A stretch of DNA of 64,000 bases from Salinilacustrithrix sp003476595 (GTDB lineage Bacteria; Actinomycetota; Acidimicrobiia; Acidimicrobiales; Salinilacustritrichaceae): the NCBI GenBank assembly GCA_963972525.1, contig CAXAUZ010000008.1, forward strand, positions 1 to 64,000, read 5' to 3'. Each line of letters starts with the position of its first letter. Position 1 is the stretch's first letter. The position numbers and the translations under genes were made by a program. Below the pieces are notes generated by a model. The model saw only the letters and a program-made list of their open reading frames with translations, did no database searches and was not told the DNA's origin. Of the stretch, positions 1-8,156 are shown one piece after another.

Positions 1-2
1 TC

Positions 3-1196
3 TGGGCCAAGCTGATCGTCCTGGCGGCGACCGCAGCCGTGATCGCGCTCTCGCTGCCCTGGTTCCGCAGCGATCACCGCAGCGGCGAGTACTACACCTT
101 GCTGCTGTTCTCGTCCCTGGGGGCCGTGCTCCTCGCCGGTGCGACGGACCTGAAGCAGTTCGTCGTCTCGATGCTGCTGTCGTCGGCGACCGGCTACGTC
201 CTCACCGCCTACCACCGATTGTCCCGTGCCTCGGCCGAGGCGGGCATCAAATACTTCCTGCTGGGCGCACTGACCAGCGCCAGCATGCTGATCGGCGTCG
301 CCTACCTGTTCGGGCTGGGCGGGACCACGACGTTGCCCGGCCTGCGCACCGGCCTCGCCGCGGAGAGCGGACCCGGGTTGGCCGTCGCTGCCGCCTTGGT
401 CATCGTCGCCGTGGCGTTCAAGCTCGGCGCCGTGCCCGCACACGCGTGGATGCCCGACGTCGCCGAAGGTGCACCGGCACCCGTCGCCGCGTTCGTGACG
501 TCCGTGCCCAAGGTCGGAGCGTTCCTGTTCCTCGCACGGATGGTGCTGGTCCTTCCGCCGGAAGGACTCGGCTGGCGACCTCTCGTCGCCGTGATCGCCG
601 CCGCCACGATGACGCTCGGCAACCTGGCCGCACTCTGGCAGGACGACGTGCGACGCCTGCTGGGCTGGTCGTCGGTGTCCCAGACCGGCTACGGGCTGCT
701 CGCCATCGTGGCCGTGGAGCGCAGCGATCTCGCGCTGCCGTCGCTCTTGTACTTCCTCCTCGCCTACGTGCTCGCCAACGTCGCGGCCTTCGGCGTCGTC
801 GTCCAGCTCCGCGGACGCACCGACCGGCTCGCGTACGGCGGTCTGGCACGGGCCCGGCCGGTCCTGGCCGCCACGCTGACCATCACGCTGCTCTCCTTCA
901 TCGGCGTGCCCCCGCTCGCGGGCTTCGCCGCCAAGCTGAGCTTGTTCGGAGCCGCCATCGACGCCGGCTACGGCTGGCTCGCCGTCCTGGGAGCGATCAA
1001 CACGGTGGTCTCCATCGCCTACTACGCCCGCGTGCTGGCTCCGATGTACTTCGAGCGCCTACCGGGTCCGGTCCCGGTCCTCAGCCGCAGTGCCGGGTTT
1101 GCTGCCATCATCACCGGTGCCGCCGTCGTGCTCGTCGGCCTCGGCGCAGAGCCCTTCTTCCAGGCCTTCGACGGGATCAACCTCCTGCCCGGCTGA
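3..1196 (+). CDS. nuoN: NADH-quinone oxidoreductase subunit N (NuoN), 5' end outside window
   Basis: Membrane subunit of respiratory complex I and one of its antiporter-like proton-pumping subunits. The frame is open from base 3, so the gene begins upstream; about 397 C-terminal residues of a usual 450-500 are present. The protein is a series of hydrophobic helices of the Proton_antipo_M family, with KLGAVPAHAWMPDVAEGAP (a lysine in a membrane helix followed by the His-containing loop of this family) and a later SVSQTGYGLLA motif. NuoN is normally last in a nuo operon, which fits the stop with no co-directional gene after it. Family assignment is firm; NuoN rather than NuoL/M rests on length and end-of-operon position. 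Whether it is the main complex I or an extra copy cannot be seen here. Confidence 0.85.
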   Translation, partial: WAKLIVLAATAAVIALSLPWFRSDHRSGEYYTLLLFSSLGAVLLAGATDLKQFVVSMLLSSATGYVLTAYHRLSRASAEAGIKYFLLGALTSASMLIGVAYLFGLGGTTTLPGLRTGLAAESGPGLAVAAALVIVAVAFKLGAVPAHAWMPDVAEGAPAPVAAFVTSVPKVGAFLFLARMVLVLPPEGLGWRPLVAVIAAATMTLGNLAALWQDDVRRLLGWSSVSQTGYGLLAIVAVERSDLALPSLLYFLLAYVLANVAAFGVVVQLRGRTDRLAYGGLARARPVLAATLTITLLSFIGVPPLAGFAAKLSLFGAAIDAGYGWLAVLGAINTVVSIAYYARVLAPMYFERLPGPVPVLSRSAGFAAIITGAAVVLVGLGAEPFFQAFDGINLLPG

Positions 1197-1227
1197 TCCC
1201 GTCGATGCTTGGCCCGTGTCTGCGACC

Positions 1228-1845
1228 TCAGTCCGGGTTGCACTCGGTGACGGCATCGGCTGGGAACTCTGGAACCGGCCTCGCCTCGATCTCGGCACGC
1301 GTCGACGCGGGGCCGTTCTCCCGGATGTCCTCGATCAGCCACTCCATCTCATCGATCTCCCGCCGTTGCGCCTCACTGATTGCGACCGCCAGCTCGCAGA
1401 CCCGGCCGTCCTCGACGTTGAACCGTTCGGCCCGTGTGATGGCGAGCGAGTGGTGCGGGATCATCCCCTGCATGAACTCGACATCACCAACGGTCGCCTG
1501 GCTGCGGTCGAGGAAGGTGCCGAATCCGATGAGCAACAAGCCGACGACAACGATGCCGACGTTGACCTTCATGTTCTTGTACATGTTCAGCATCCAGCCG
1601 AGCATGACCAGCGTCATCGCTCCGCCCATGACGAGCGCCATGTAGACACGGCTCTGGCTGAACTGGATGTGGCTCCAGCTGTAGGAGCCGACGAACATCA
1701 CCCAGTACATGACGAACATGCCCGTCACGATCATTGCAGCGAAGCGCAAGTACATCTTGCGCTCCATGTCACCACCGTGCTCTTGATCGTCTGAGACGTC
1801 GCCGGTACCAGCGCTGCCGTGTCGATCTTCCGTAGTCGTCGCCAT
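1228..1845 (-). CDS. DUF305-domain membrane protein
   Basis: A 205-residue protein with an acidic/polar N-terminus, three predicted membrane helices (roughly residues 35-120) and a C-terminal DUF305 four-helix region containing FMQGMIPHHSLAITRA and later EAQRREIDEMEWL, the signature of that ferritin-like family. DUF305 proteins are common in copper and heavy-metal resistance loci, and metal-linked genes lie further along this region, so a metal-related envelope role is likely but unproven. The ATG at 1845 is preferred over the GTG at 1875 because AGGAG lies about 8 nt upstream of it. The membrane anchor fused to the DUF305 domain is a recognised actinobacterial arrangement. Confidence 0.8.
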   Translation of the reverse strand: MATTTEDRHGSAGTGDVSDDQEHGGDMERKMYLRFAAMIVTGMFVMYWVMFVGSYSWSHIQFSQSRVYMALVMGGAMTLVMLGWMLNMYKNMKVNVGIVVVGLLLIGFGTFLDRSQATVGDVEFMQGMIPHHSLAITRAERFNVEDGRVCELAVAISEAQRREIDEMEWLIEDIRENGPASTRAEIEARPVPEFPADAVTECNPD

Positions 1846-2188
1846 GGGGGTCGCTCCTTGCTCGCGTGGACTCACAGTCGATCCGCTTCTACCCGGGTGC
1901 GGCGCGAACTACTACACGACGTGGCAGAGCCTTCGCCGAGAAAGCTCGAGCGACAGGCACGCGAGCACTCTCCCGTCCTGTCCTTCGCCGACCGCTGGTC
2001 CGCACACGCCGACGTTCCGCCGAGCAGCACCCGTACACAGGAAGGTCGTCCACCGGGGACGCATCCACCATCCAACAAGCGATCCAAAGACATCCACGTC
2101 GGGCACAGACTTCATCGAGGGTCGCGCCGTCCGCAGTGGTGCTCCGGCACCGTCGGCCACCGCACCCAAGGAGGAGGGCGGCATCTCG
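1846..2188. other. intergenic stretch, no gene recognised
   Basis: 343 bases separate the DUF305 gene from the stop of the channel-like gene to its right, both on the minus strand. Several open frames cross it but none has recognisable composition or similarity. It probably holds the leader and promoter of the DUF305 gene; a strong AGGAG sits just before its ATG. No convincing hairpin or repeat was seen. Confidence 0.5.
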
Positions 2189-3187
2189 TCAGGAGCGGAC
2201 GTCGTCGATGGTCCACCCGTCGTCGTGGAGATAGCTCGCAAGAAGGCGGCGCCGACGTTCGCTGGCCTGCACGGCGTCTTCATAGGAGTTCGGATCGACC
2301 GGGATCCCGGCGCGCTTCAGCGGAGCGAGTGACGGGGCCGGGACCGGTTCGGCGGCGTCGGTGATGTGGATGCCGTCCATGGTGTCGAGGAACACCCCCA
2401 GCGCGGCGGCGAGGGCATCGAGGGTCTGGGCATCCGGTCGCACGTCGCTGTGCACGGCGCTGCGCAGGAGACGTACGGCGCCGTCGAGGTGGACGAGGCT
2501 GATGGGCGCGGCATCGTGCTTCGATCGGGTGTGGAAGACGTGGAGCACCGGGTACGAGAGATGCTGCAGCCGGAGGGTGTGGAGTGTCGGGAGCAGCATC
2601 GACAGGTTCTGTCCCAGGGAGCCGAAGTCTGAGCCGTTCCAGCCGTTCGTGACGATCTCGTGGGAGGACCCGCCGAGCGAGGAGATCTGGCCCGCAAGCT
2701 GGCGTCGCTGCACGACCGCCGAGGCGACAGGGATCAGATAGGTGACCGACAGCGTCACCAGAAGTAGGCCTGAGCCGGTGGCGACGACCGTTGCGATCTG
2801 CCAGGCACCCTCACCCGGAACGAAGTTGCCGAGACCGAGGGTCAGCACCGTGTAGCCGACGAACAGGATCCGGTCGAGGAGGTCGCCGGGAACGCCCGTG
2901 GTCGCGTGGCGGACGGCGCCGTCGCTGGCAGCGAAGACCAGCAGCCAGCCCGCCAGGATCATGAAGATCCAGGCGCCCAAGATCGTGACGACGATCAGGA
3001 CACCGGCCGGCGTGAGCACGGATACCTGTGTCGACCGGTCGACGCGCAGCGCCGCTCGCCACAGCATCCGGGACAACCAGCCGGTGAGGGGTCCGGCGCC
3101 GCTGCCTGCGGCGACGGTCGTCCAGACGACATCCACGACCGTCATGGCCAGGACCACGAGACCGGCGGCGACGAGAAACGTGGTCAC
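2189..3187 (-). CDS. potassium-channel-like two-helix pore protein (paralogue 1)
   Basis: 332 residues. An N-terminal membrane helix (about 3-24) is followed by a helix at about 62-86, a re-entrant pore-like segment and a further helix (about 130-155), then a soluble C-terminal domain of about 175 residues. The pore segment reads GYTVLTLGLGNFVPG, which lines up with the TVGYGD filter of two-helix potassium channels as TLGLGN, so the Tyr and Asp of the filter are replaced. A second gene (6840-7853) encodes a close paralogue with the same order, including WNGSDFGSLGQNLSML after the membrane part and a conserved YLHDDGW near the end. Membrane location is clear; ion selectivity is not known. An ATG start aligning with the paralogue supports the chosen start. 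Confidence 0.7.
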   Translation of the reverse strand: MTTFLVAAGLVVLAMTVVDVVWTTVAAGSGAGPLTGWLSRMLWRAALRVDRSTQVSVLTPAGVLIVVTILGAWIFMILAGWLLVFAASDGAVRHATTGVPGDLLDRILFVGYTVLTLGLGNFVPGEGAWQIATVVATGSGLLLVTLSVTYLIPVASAVVQRRQLAGQISSLGGSSHEIVTNGWNGSDFGSLGQNLSMLLPTLHTLRLQHLSYPVLHVFHTRSKHDAAPISLVHLDGAVRLLRSAVHSDVRPDAQTLDALAAALGVFLDTMDGIHITDAAEPVPAPSLAPLKRAGIPVDPNSYEDAVQASERRRRLLASYLHDDGWTIDDVRS

Positions 3188-3580
3188 CGCTGCATCCGCA
3201 CTGGTGCAGGGGCGACGGAAGCGCAGGTCATCGTGCGGGCCGAACGTCGGCGGGGCGGAACAACCTGGCGTTCATGACCTCGACGGCTGACACGATGGCG
3301 GAACTGTATCCGGCACCCGACAACGTCGCCGCCGGCCGCCGGCGACTGATCCGGCGGCGCCTGGGAGGTGAACCGAGTGGGGACGCGTCAGCGCGCGGCG
3401 TCCCGGCGTGTTGACTGTGACTCCCATCGTCAAGACTTGGCGTCGGCATCAAGTCTTGTTCCGGTACGTCGGTCGAGATCCCAGCCGACGCAGTGGTGAA
3501 CCGGGCCTATCGTTCTCTGCCCCGGCCTCAACCAACGCTCCGATTGGCTGTGGCATCTGTCATCTGCAGGAGGGCGCGGC
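3188..3580. other. intergenic stretch with one inverted repeat
   Basis: About 390 bases between the start of the channel-like gene and the stop of the AraC gene. It contains a perfect 8-bp inverted repeat, CAAGACTT at 3431-3438 and AAGTCTTG at 3451-3458 with a 12-nt loop, which could be a weak terminator or operator. A 46-codon frame (3274-3414, plus strand) is present but resembles nothing known and is not called. Confidence 0.4.
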
Positions 3581-4342
3581 TCACGAGGAGCGCGCCGACC
3601 TTTGGAAGTAGTGGCCGGGCGTCGTACCCGTGACGCGACGGAAGGCAGCGACGAACGCCGAAGGCGTGGAGTACCCGACCTCGGCGGCGACGACGCTGAT
3701 CGATCGCCCGTTGCCGAGGAGTGGGAGCGAGGCGGCGATGCGAGCGGTTGTCCTCCACGTCATGAAGGTCATGCCGGTGTCCCGGGCGAAGGTTCGTGCG
3801 AGCGTCCTGCCGCTCGCACCGACGTGACGTCCCCATTCGCTGATGGTCCTCGGATCTGACGGGTCAGCCAATAGCGCCTCCGCCACTCTTGAAGCTCGTT
3901 CGTCGACCGGAAGAGGCACATGCAGACTCGCGGCGGGCAACGGTGAGATGAGGTCGAAGACGACCGCCTCGGCTCGGCGCCGGGGTTCTGGCGCGACGTC
4001 GCCGGCCAGGTGATCGATGAGGTGTCCGAGCAGCCCCGAGGTGTCGACCACCGTCGGCTCCTCGAAGGAGAGGGGACACGACTCCGGGTCGAGGTAGAGG
4101 CTGACCATGTTCGTGTCGGCGGTGGAGCGAACGTCGTGGGGTACGCCCGCGGGGATCCACAGGGCGCGTGAACGGGGCAGGACCCACAACCGGTCGTCGA
4201 CTCCCATCGTCAGGACGCCCCGTGAAGCCCAGGCGAGCTGGTGGGTGTCATGGTGGTGCGTCTCGATGGCGGTCCGGTCGAGCAGGAACGACCCGATGAC
4301 GATCGCTGAGGGCCCGCCGACCGATTGTCTGTCCAGCGACAT
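3581..4342 (-). CDS. AraC-family transcriptional regulator with N-terminal cupin domain
   Basis: 253 residues. The N-terminal half is an AraC-binding cupin (ETHHHDTHQLAWASRGVL, then WIPAGVPHDV), the C-terminal half a double helix-turn-helix with ISVVAAEVGYSTPSAFVAAFRR and GTTPGHYF, typical of AraC/XylS regulators of small-molecule responses. It is transcribed away from the neighbouring methyltransferase, 54 bp apart, so it may regulate that gene and itself; the effector is unknown. A TACGGT hexamer (4351-4356 read on the minus strand) lies 8 nt before the ATG, consistent with a leaderless transcript. Family call is secure; target is inferred from position. Confidence 0.88.
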   Translation of the reverse strand: MSLDRQSVGGPSAIVIGSFLLDRTAIETHHHDTHQLAWASRGVLTMGVDDRLWVLPRSRALWIPAGVPHDVRSTADTNMVSLYLDPESCPLSFEEPTVVDTSGLLGHLIDHLAGDVAPEPRRRAEAVVFDLISPLPAASLHVPLPVDERASRVAEALLADPSDPRTISEWGRHVGASGRTLARTFARDTGMTFMTWRTTARIAASLPLLGNGRSISVVAAEVGYSTPSAFVAAFRRVTGTTPGHYFQRSARSS

Positions 4343-4396
4343 CTGCTGTCACCGTACGCTGTCGACGACAGCACGCATCGCTCGTACCGTCGTCCC

Positions 4397-4945
4397 ATGA
4401 ACGACGCCCACCTCGATCTGCTGGCCAGTGAGGACTGGCGGGCGATGCTGCGTGACTTGATCCTTCCGTTTGCGTTCGGCTCCATGCCGGTCACGGATCT
4501 CGGGTCGAACGTGCTGGAGATCGGACCGGGCCCGGGGCTGACGACCGACCTGCTGGTCGAAGACGCCGAACGCCTCACGGCTGTCGAGCTCGACCCGGGA
4601 CTCGCACGCGCACTCGCTGACCGGTACGACGACTCGGACCGGGTCGTGGTGGTGGAGGGCGATGCGACGGCCATGACGTTCGCTGATGGTGAGTTCACCG
4701 GAGCGGTGAGCTTCACGATGCTGCATCACGTGCCGGACATCGCGAAGCAGGATCTGCTCTTCGCCGAGGTGTGCCGAGTGCTTCAGACCGGGGCGCCCTT
4801 CGTCTGCAGCGACAGCGTCGCCAGCGACGATCTTGAAGCACTCCATGCTGAGGACGTCTACAACCCGGTCGATCCGGCAGGCCTCGAGGCGCGTCTTCTG
4901 TCGGCCGGCTTCACGTCGGTCGAGGTGCCCTGTCTGTCAGGGTGA
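4397..4945 (+). pseudogene. SAM-dependent methyltransferase, 3' end split off by IS3-family insertion
   Basis: Class I methyltransferase: VLEIGPGPGLTTDLLV is the SAM-binding motif I, TAVELDPG the acidic motif, and SFTMLHHVPD the post-I region. Native coding sequence runs from the ATG at 4397 (TACCGT at 4385-4390, 6 nt upstream) to 4927, then enters the insertion element and stops at 4945 after five foreign residues. The lost C-terminus lies at 6486-6533 and encodes RTNEFAFAARAERTG. Joining 4927 to 6486 restores an uninterrupted 192-residue protein ending in the way this family usually ends. The truncated product keeps its SAM-binding core, so residual activity cannot be excluded. Substrate unknown. 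Confidence 0.8.
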
Positions 4946-5006
4946 GGTGAGACACCTGCGGTACCCGATCATTTGACCCGACGGGGCAAGACAGGACTAC
5001 AGGACC

Positions 5007-5444
5007 ATGACCATGACGACTGCATCGTTGAACGGCCGCGCCCACACTGGGGGTGTGACCGACGACGACATCGACCCGGCCGCGAAGCCGACACGACGAA
5101 CGTTCACCGCCGAGTACAAGGCCGAGATCCTCGCCGAGTACGACCGGTGGCCGAAGGGCTCGGACGAGCGCGGTGCGATCCTGCGCCGTGAGGGCCTGTA
5201 CTCCTCGCACATCTCGGAGTGGCGCAAGCAGGCCGAGGCCGGCGCCCGTGAGGGCCTGGCCCGAAAGTCCAAGAAGCGCCGCTCGCGTGAGGAGATCGAA
5301 CTCGACCAGCTCCGGGCCAAGAACGCTCGTCTCGAGGCCGAGTTGGAGCGCACCAAGCTGGCGTTGGAGATCACGGGAAAAGCACACGCGCTCTTGGAGA
5401 AGCTCTCCGAGAGCGCGGACACCGACCCGCGGTGGAAGCCGTGA
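5007..5444 (+). CDS. IS3-family transposase OrfA (DNA-binding subunit)
   Basis: 145 residues. RRTFTAEYKAEILAEYDRW followed by a helix-turn-helix ending SSHISEWRKQ is the HTH of IS3-type OrfA proteins; a basic stretch and a leucine-rich coiled coil (about residues 90-125, LDQLRAKNARLEAELERTK) follow, normally used for multimerisation. It recognises the element's terminal repeats. The last 13 nt overlap the start of orfB in another frame. In many IS3 elements a -1 frameshift in such an overlap makes the fused OrfAB transposase; here orfB also has its own GTG start, and no classic slippery A-run is visible in the overlap. Confidence 0.9.
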   Translation: MTMTTASLNGRAHTGGVTDDDIDPAAKPTRRTFTAEYKAEILAEYDRWPKGSDERGAILRREGLYSSHISEWRKQAEAGAREGLARKSKKRRSREEIELDQLRAKNARLEAELERTKLALEITGKAHALLEKLSESADTDPRWKP

Positions 5445-6451
5445 TCGACCAGACACTGCCGCCGTTGGAGGAGCTGACCTCGACGAAGAAGGCGTGCGAG
5501 CTGCTCGGCGCGAACCGGTCCACGATCCTGCGCCGCCGCCGAGACCCGGTGTTGGGTCCGCCCCCGCCGAGGCCGGCGCCGTCGAACAAGCTGACCGAAC
5601 CGGAACGCCAACACGTCCTGTCGGTACTGCGATCGCCCGAGTACCGGGACCTGGCGCCGGCGCAGGTGTGGGCCCAGCTGCTCGATGACGGCATCTACCT
5701 GTGTTCGATCCGCACCATGTACCGGCTCCTCACTGCTGCCGGCGAGAACCGCGAACGCCGCCGCCAACGGACCCATCCGGCCCGCAAGAAGCCCGAGCTG
5801 ATCGCCCGGGACCCGAACCAGGTTTGGTCGTGGGACATCACCAAGCTGGCCGGCCCCGAACGCGGCGTCTACTACGAGCTGTTCGTGATCATCGACATCT
5901 ACTCCCGCTACGTCGTCGCCTGGTGTGTCGCCGAAGCCGAGACCGGCGAGCTCGCCGAAGCCTTCATCGCCGACGCGTTCGACAGCCAAGGCGTCGACCG
6001 CCACCAACTCACCTTGCACGCCGACCGGGGCTCCTCGATGACCTCGAAACCGGTCGCTCAGCTGCTCGTCGATCTCGGCGTCACCCGCTCTCACAGTCGC
6101 CCGTCGGTGTCCAACGACAACCCCTACAGCGAGGCCCAGTTCAAGACGCTCAAGTACTGCTCGGCGTTCCCCGGCCGGTTCGGCTCCATCGCCGATGCCC
6201 GCTCGTTCTGTGCTGCGTTCTTCGACCACTACAACCATGTTCACCGCCACGCCGGCATCGGGCTCCACACGCCGGCGTCGGTCCACTACGGCACCGCCAC
6301 CGAGATCCGCGCCGCCCGAGCCGACACGCTCACCGCCGCCTACCAGGCGAACCCCGCCCGATTCCGCCACCGCCCGCCCACGCCACCGAAGCTGCCCCAG
6401 GTTGCATGGATCAACGAGCCGAACCGGGAAGCACTCATCCAATCCGCGTAA
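5432..6451 (+). CDS. IS3-family transposase OrfB (DDE integrase core)
   Basis: 339 residues with an N-terminal HTH_21-like region (SIRTMYRLLTAAGE) and an rve integrase core. DDE residues are recognisable: the first Asp in VWSWDITKL, the second in LHADRGSSM, and the Glu in SNDNPYSEAQFKTLKY. The frame is intact from GTG at 5432 to TAA at 6451, so the element may still be active. The second motif reads ADRGSSM rather than the common SDRGSQY, a mild deviation. It performs strand cutting and transfer at the element's ends together with OrfA. Confidence 0.92.
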   Translation: MEAVIDQTLPPLEELTSTKKACELLGANRSTILRRRRDPVLGPPPPRPAPSNKLTEPERQHVLSVLRSPEYRDLAPAQVWAQLLDDGIYLCSIRTMYRLLTAAGENRERRRQRTHPARKKPELIARDPNQVWSWDITKLAGPERGVYYELFVIIDIYSRYVVAWCVAEAETGELAEAFIADAFDSQGVDRHQLTLHADRGSSMTSKPVAQLLVDLGVTRSHSRPSVSNDNPYSEAQFKTLKYCSAFPGRFGSIADARSFCAAFFDHYNHVHRHAGIGLHTPASVHYGTATEIRAARADTLTAAYQANPARFRHRPPTPPKLPQVAWINEPNREALIQSA

Positions 6452-6481
6452 GAAGTTGTCTCATCCCCCTTGACACGTTCC

Positions 6482-6533
6482 GGTGCGCACCAACGAGTTC
6501 GCCTTCGCCGCCCGCGCAGAGCGCACCGGGTGA
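6482..6533 (+). pseudogene. displaced 3' end of the methyltransferase gene
   Basis: After the second GGTG copy the sequence reads on as RTNEFAFAARAERTG and TGA at 6531-6533, in the frame that continues the methyltransferase interrupted at 4927. It has no start or ribosome-binding site of its own and cannot be expressed alone. Confidence 0.8.
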
Positions 6534-6839
6534 GCCGCTGCACCGCCATGAACGACAGCATTCGGTACCCCGCCAGCGACGTTCGGACAAAGAAGTCAGT
6601 TGCCGTTGACTGTCCATGCCAGGGCTCACTGGACAGGCCGTACAAGCCAAGGCTCGATGCGTCGCCAGCAGCCACTGGAAGGCCGGGTCTGGTTGGCGAT
6701 GCTCTCGCGGACGCGAATGCCCCGGACCGACACGATGCCGTCCGAGCCGGTGATCGCGCGTGCCCGCCGTAATTTGGCCGCACCGCGGGGCAGCGGCGAG
6801 TGCCTGACCGGTCCGGGACGCCGACGGGACAGACATACC
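6534..6839. other. intergenic stretch, no gene recognised
   Basis: About 305 bases between the methyltransferase remnant and the stop of channel paralogue 2. Open frames in both directions have no recognisable domain or good start context. No hairpin or repeat of note was seen. It may be decayed coding sequence left by rearrangement. Confidence 0.4.
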
Positions 6840-7853
6840 TCACGCAGGACTGCCGGTTGGCAGATCCTCCAGGTCCCAGCCGTCGTCGTGCAGGAAGCTA
6901 CGCAACCTGCGTCGCCGGCTCTCGCTGTCGGCGCAGGCACGGCTGTAGGCGGACCGATCGACCGGAATTCCGGCATCCTCGAGGGCCGTCAGGTCGGCGA
7001 CCGGCACCGGTTCCGCGTCGTCCGAGATGTGGACCCCGTGCAGGGCTTCGAGAAACTCGTCCAGCGCTGCATCCAGAGCTCCGAGGGTCTGGTCGTCTGG
7101 TCGGGCCTCAGTGGCAACGCCGTACCGGAGCAGCTCCAACGCCTGCGCGAGGTTGGTGAGGTTGACGGCTGCGGCATCCAGTGGTGACTGACTGTGGAAG
7201 AAATGGAGCACCGGATAGGTCAGGTGCTGCAAGCGGACGGTGTGCAGGGTCGGGCTGAGCATCGAGAGGTTCTGCCCGAGCGACCCGAAGTCCGTACCAT
7301 TCCAGCCTCGCAGCACGATCTCCTGGCCGGAGCGCCCGAGTCCTGCAATCTGGCTCGCAAGCTGTCGGCGCTGGACCACCGCCGATGCGACCGGGACGAG
7401 GTACGTGATGGAGAGGGTGACGAGCACCAACCCCGACCCCGTCGCGAGCACCGTCGCCAGCTGCCATACGCCGTCTCCAGGCACGAAGTCGCCGATCCCG
7501 AGCGTGAACACGGTGTACCCGGTGAAGTAGACGCGATCCGTGAGATCACCCGGTGCACCCGTGCTGGCTGCCCGCACCGCGCCGTCTGCCGAGGAGAAGA
7601 CCAAGAGCCACCCGGCGAGGACGAGGGCGATCCAGCTCAGCAGCACGCAAAGGACGATGAGCACCCCAGCCACCGTCAACACCGTGGGCGAGGGTGTCGC
7701 CGAGTGAGCCCGGAGCGCAACGTTCCAGAGCATCCGAGTGAACCGGCTGCTGAGCGGCCCCGCACCGCTACCAGCAGCGACTGCGGTCCACACCACATCG
7801 ACGAGGGCAGTGAGCAACAACAACACTCCGACGATCAGCAAGATGGCGGTCAT
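6840..7853 (-). CDS. potassium-channel-like two-helix pore protein (paralogue 2)
   Basis: 337 residues, paralogous along its whole length to the protein at 2189-3187. Membrane helices lie at about 2-25, 63-87 and 130-155, with a pore-like segment GYTVFTLGIGDFVPGDG between the last two. TLGIGDF is closer to the potassium-channel filter TVGYGD than paralogue 1 because the Asp is retained while Tyr is Ile. The C-terminal soluble domain shares WNGTDFGSLGQNLSML and FLHDDGW with its twin. Start at ATG 7853 is chosen because it aligns with the paralogue; upstream in-frame codons (to 7913) are polar and look non-coding. A monovalent-cation channel role is inferred from the pore pattern only. Confidence 0.7.
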   Translation of the reverse strand: MTAILLIVGVLLLLTALVDVVWTAVAAGSGAGPLSSRFTRMLWNVALRAHSATPSPTVLTVAGVLIVLCVLLSWIALVLAGWLLVFSSADGAVRAASTGAPGDLTDRVYFTGYTVFTLGIGDFVPGDGVWQLATVLATGSGLVLVTLSITYLVPVASAVVQRRQLASQIAGLGRSGQEIVLRGWNGTDFGSLGQNLSMLSPTLHTVRLQHLTYPVLHFFHSQSPLDAAAVNLTNLAQALELLRYGVATEARPDDQTLGALDAALDEFLEALHGVHISDDAEPVPVADLTALEDAGIPVDRSAYSRACADSESRRRRLRSFLHDDGWDLEDLPTGSPA

Positions 7854-7967
7854 GGACGGGACCTGATGAGCGCCTCGTGGTCGCTGTTGCTCATGTGTCT
7901 TCCTCCGATGCACTCATGTCGTAGCCGCCTACCCGTCGCCGCCTCCGCCGATACGTGTCTCCGCCGG

Positions 7968-8156
7968 TCAAGTCGGGCGCGTCGTCGAGGTTTCCGACGA
8001 GCCAGTGTCTCGGCCTCCGGGAGACGACCAGCGTCCTTCCTCGGCAGGCACCAGCGACGTCAGGTGCATCCCCTTGCGGACCAACCGCCACCCGTACGCC
8101 CCGAGTACCGCCCACGTGACGGCCCAACCGATGAGGACGTACCCCGCGTGGGTCAC
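7968..8156 (-). CDS. small single-span membrane protein resembling CcmD
   Basis: 62 residues from a GTG that overlaps the stop of the upstream acetyltransferase gene (GTGA), so translation is probably coupled. The N-terminal THAGYVLIGWAVTWAVLGAYGW followed by a basic segment is the pattern of CcmD-like heme-exporter accessory proteins: a short lumenal start, one helix, a positive cytoplasmic tail. No other cytochrome c maturation gene is nearby, so CcmD function is uncertain; the similarity could be compositional. Confidence 0.45.
   Translation of the reverse strand: MTHAGYVLIGWAVTWAVLGAYGWRLVRKGMHLTSLVPAEEGRWSSPGGRDTGSSETSTTRPT

Larger units (their letters stand above)
4928..6481 (+). mobile_element. 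IS3-family insertion sequence (about 1.55 kb) with GGTG duplication
   Basis: Carries overlapping orfA and orfB typical of IS3-family elements. Boundaries were set from the interrupted methyltransferase: GGTG at 4924-4927 recurs at 6482-6485, and removing the element plus one copy restores the frame. A 4-bp duplication is usual for some IS3 subgroups. Just inside the ends are imperfect inverted repeats: TGTCAGGGTGAGGTGAGACA at 4935-4954 and, read on the minus strand, TGTCAAGGGGGATGAGACA at 6475-6457. It is unusual that these begin 6-7 nt inside the deduced junctions; alternatively the IS ends at the repeats and a few bases of filler flank it. Confidence 0.85.

Noticed and set aside
3274..3414. 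46-codon frame on the plus strand between the channel and AraC genes
   Set aside because: Arg-rich C-terminus, no clear ribosome-binding site, no recognisable motif.
3418..4211. 14-bp direct repeat GACTCCCATCGTCA at 3418 and 4198
   Set aside because: One copy is inside the AraC coding sequence, only two copies exist, and no mechanism is suggested; coincidence is likely.
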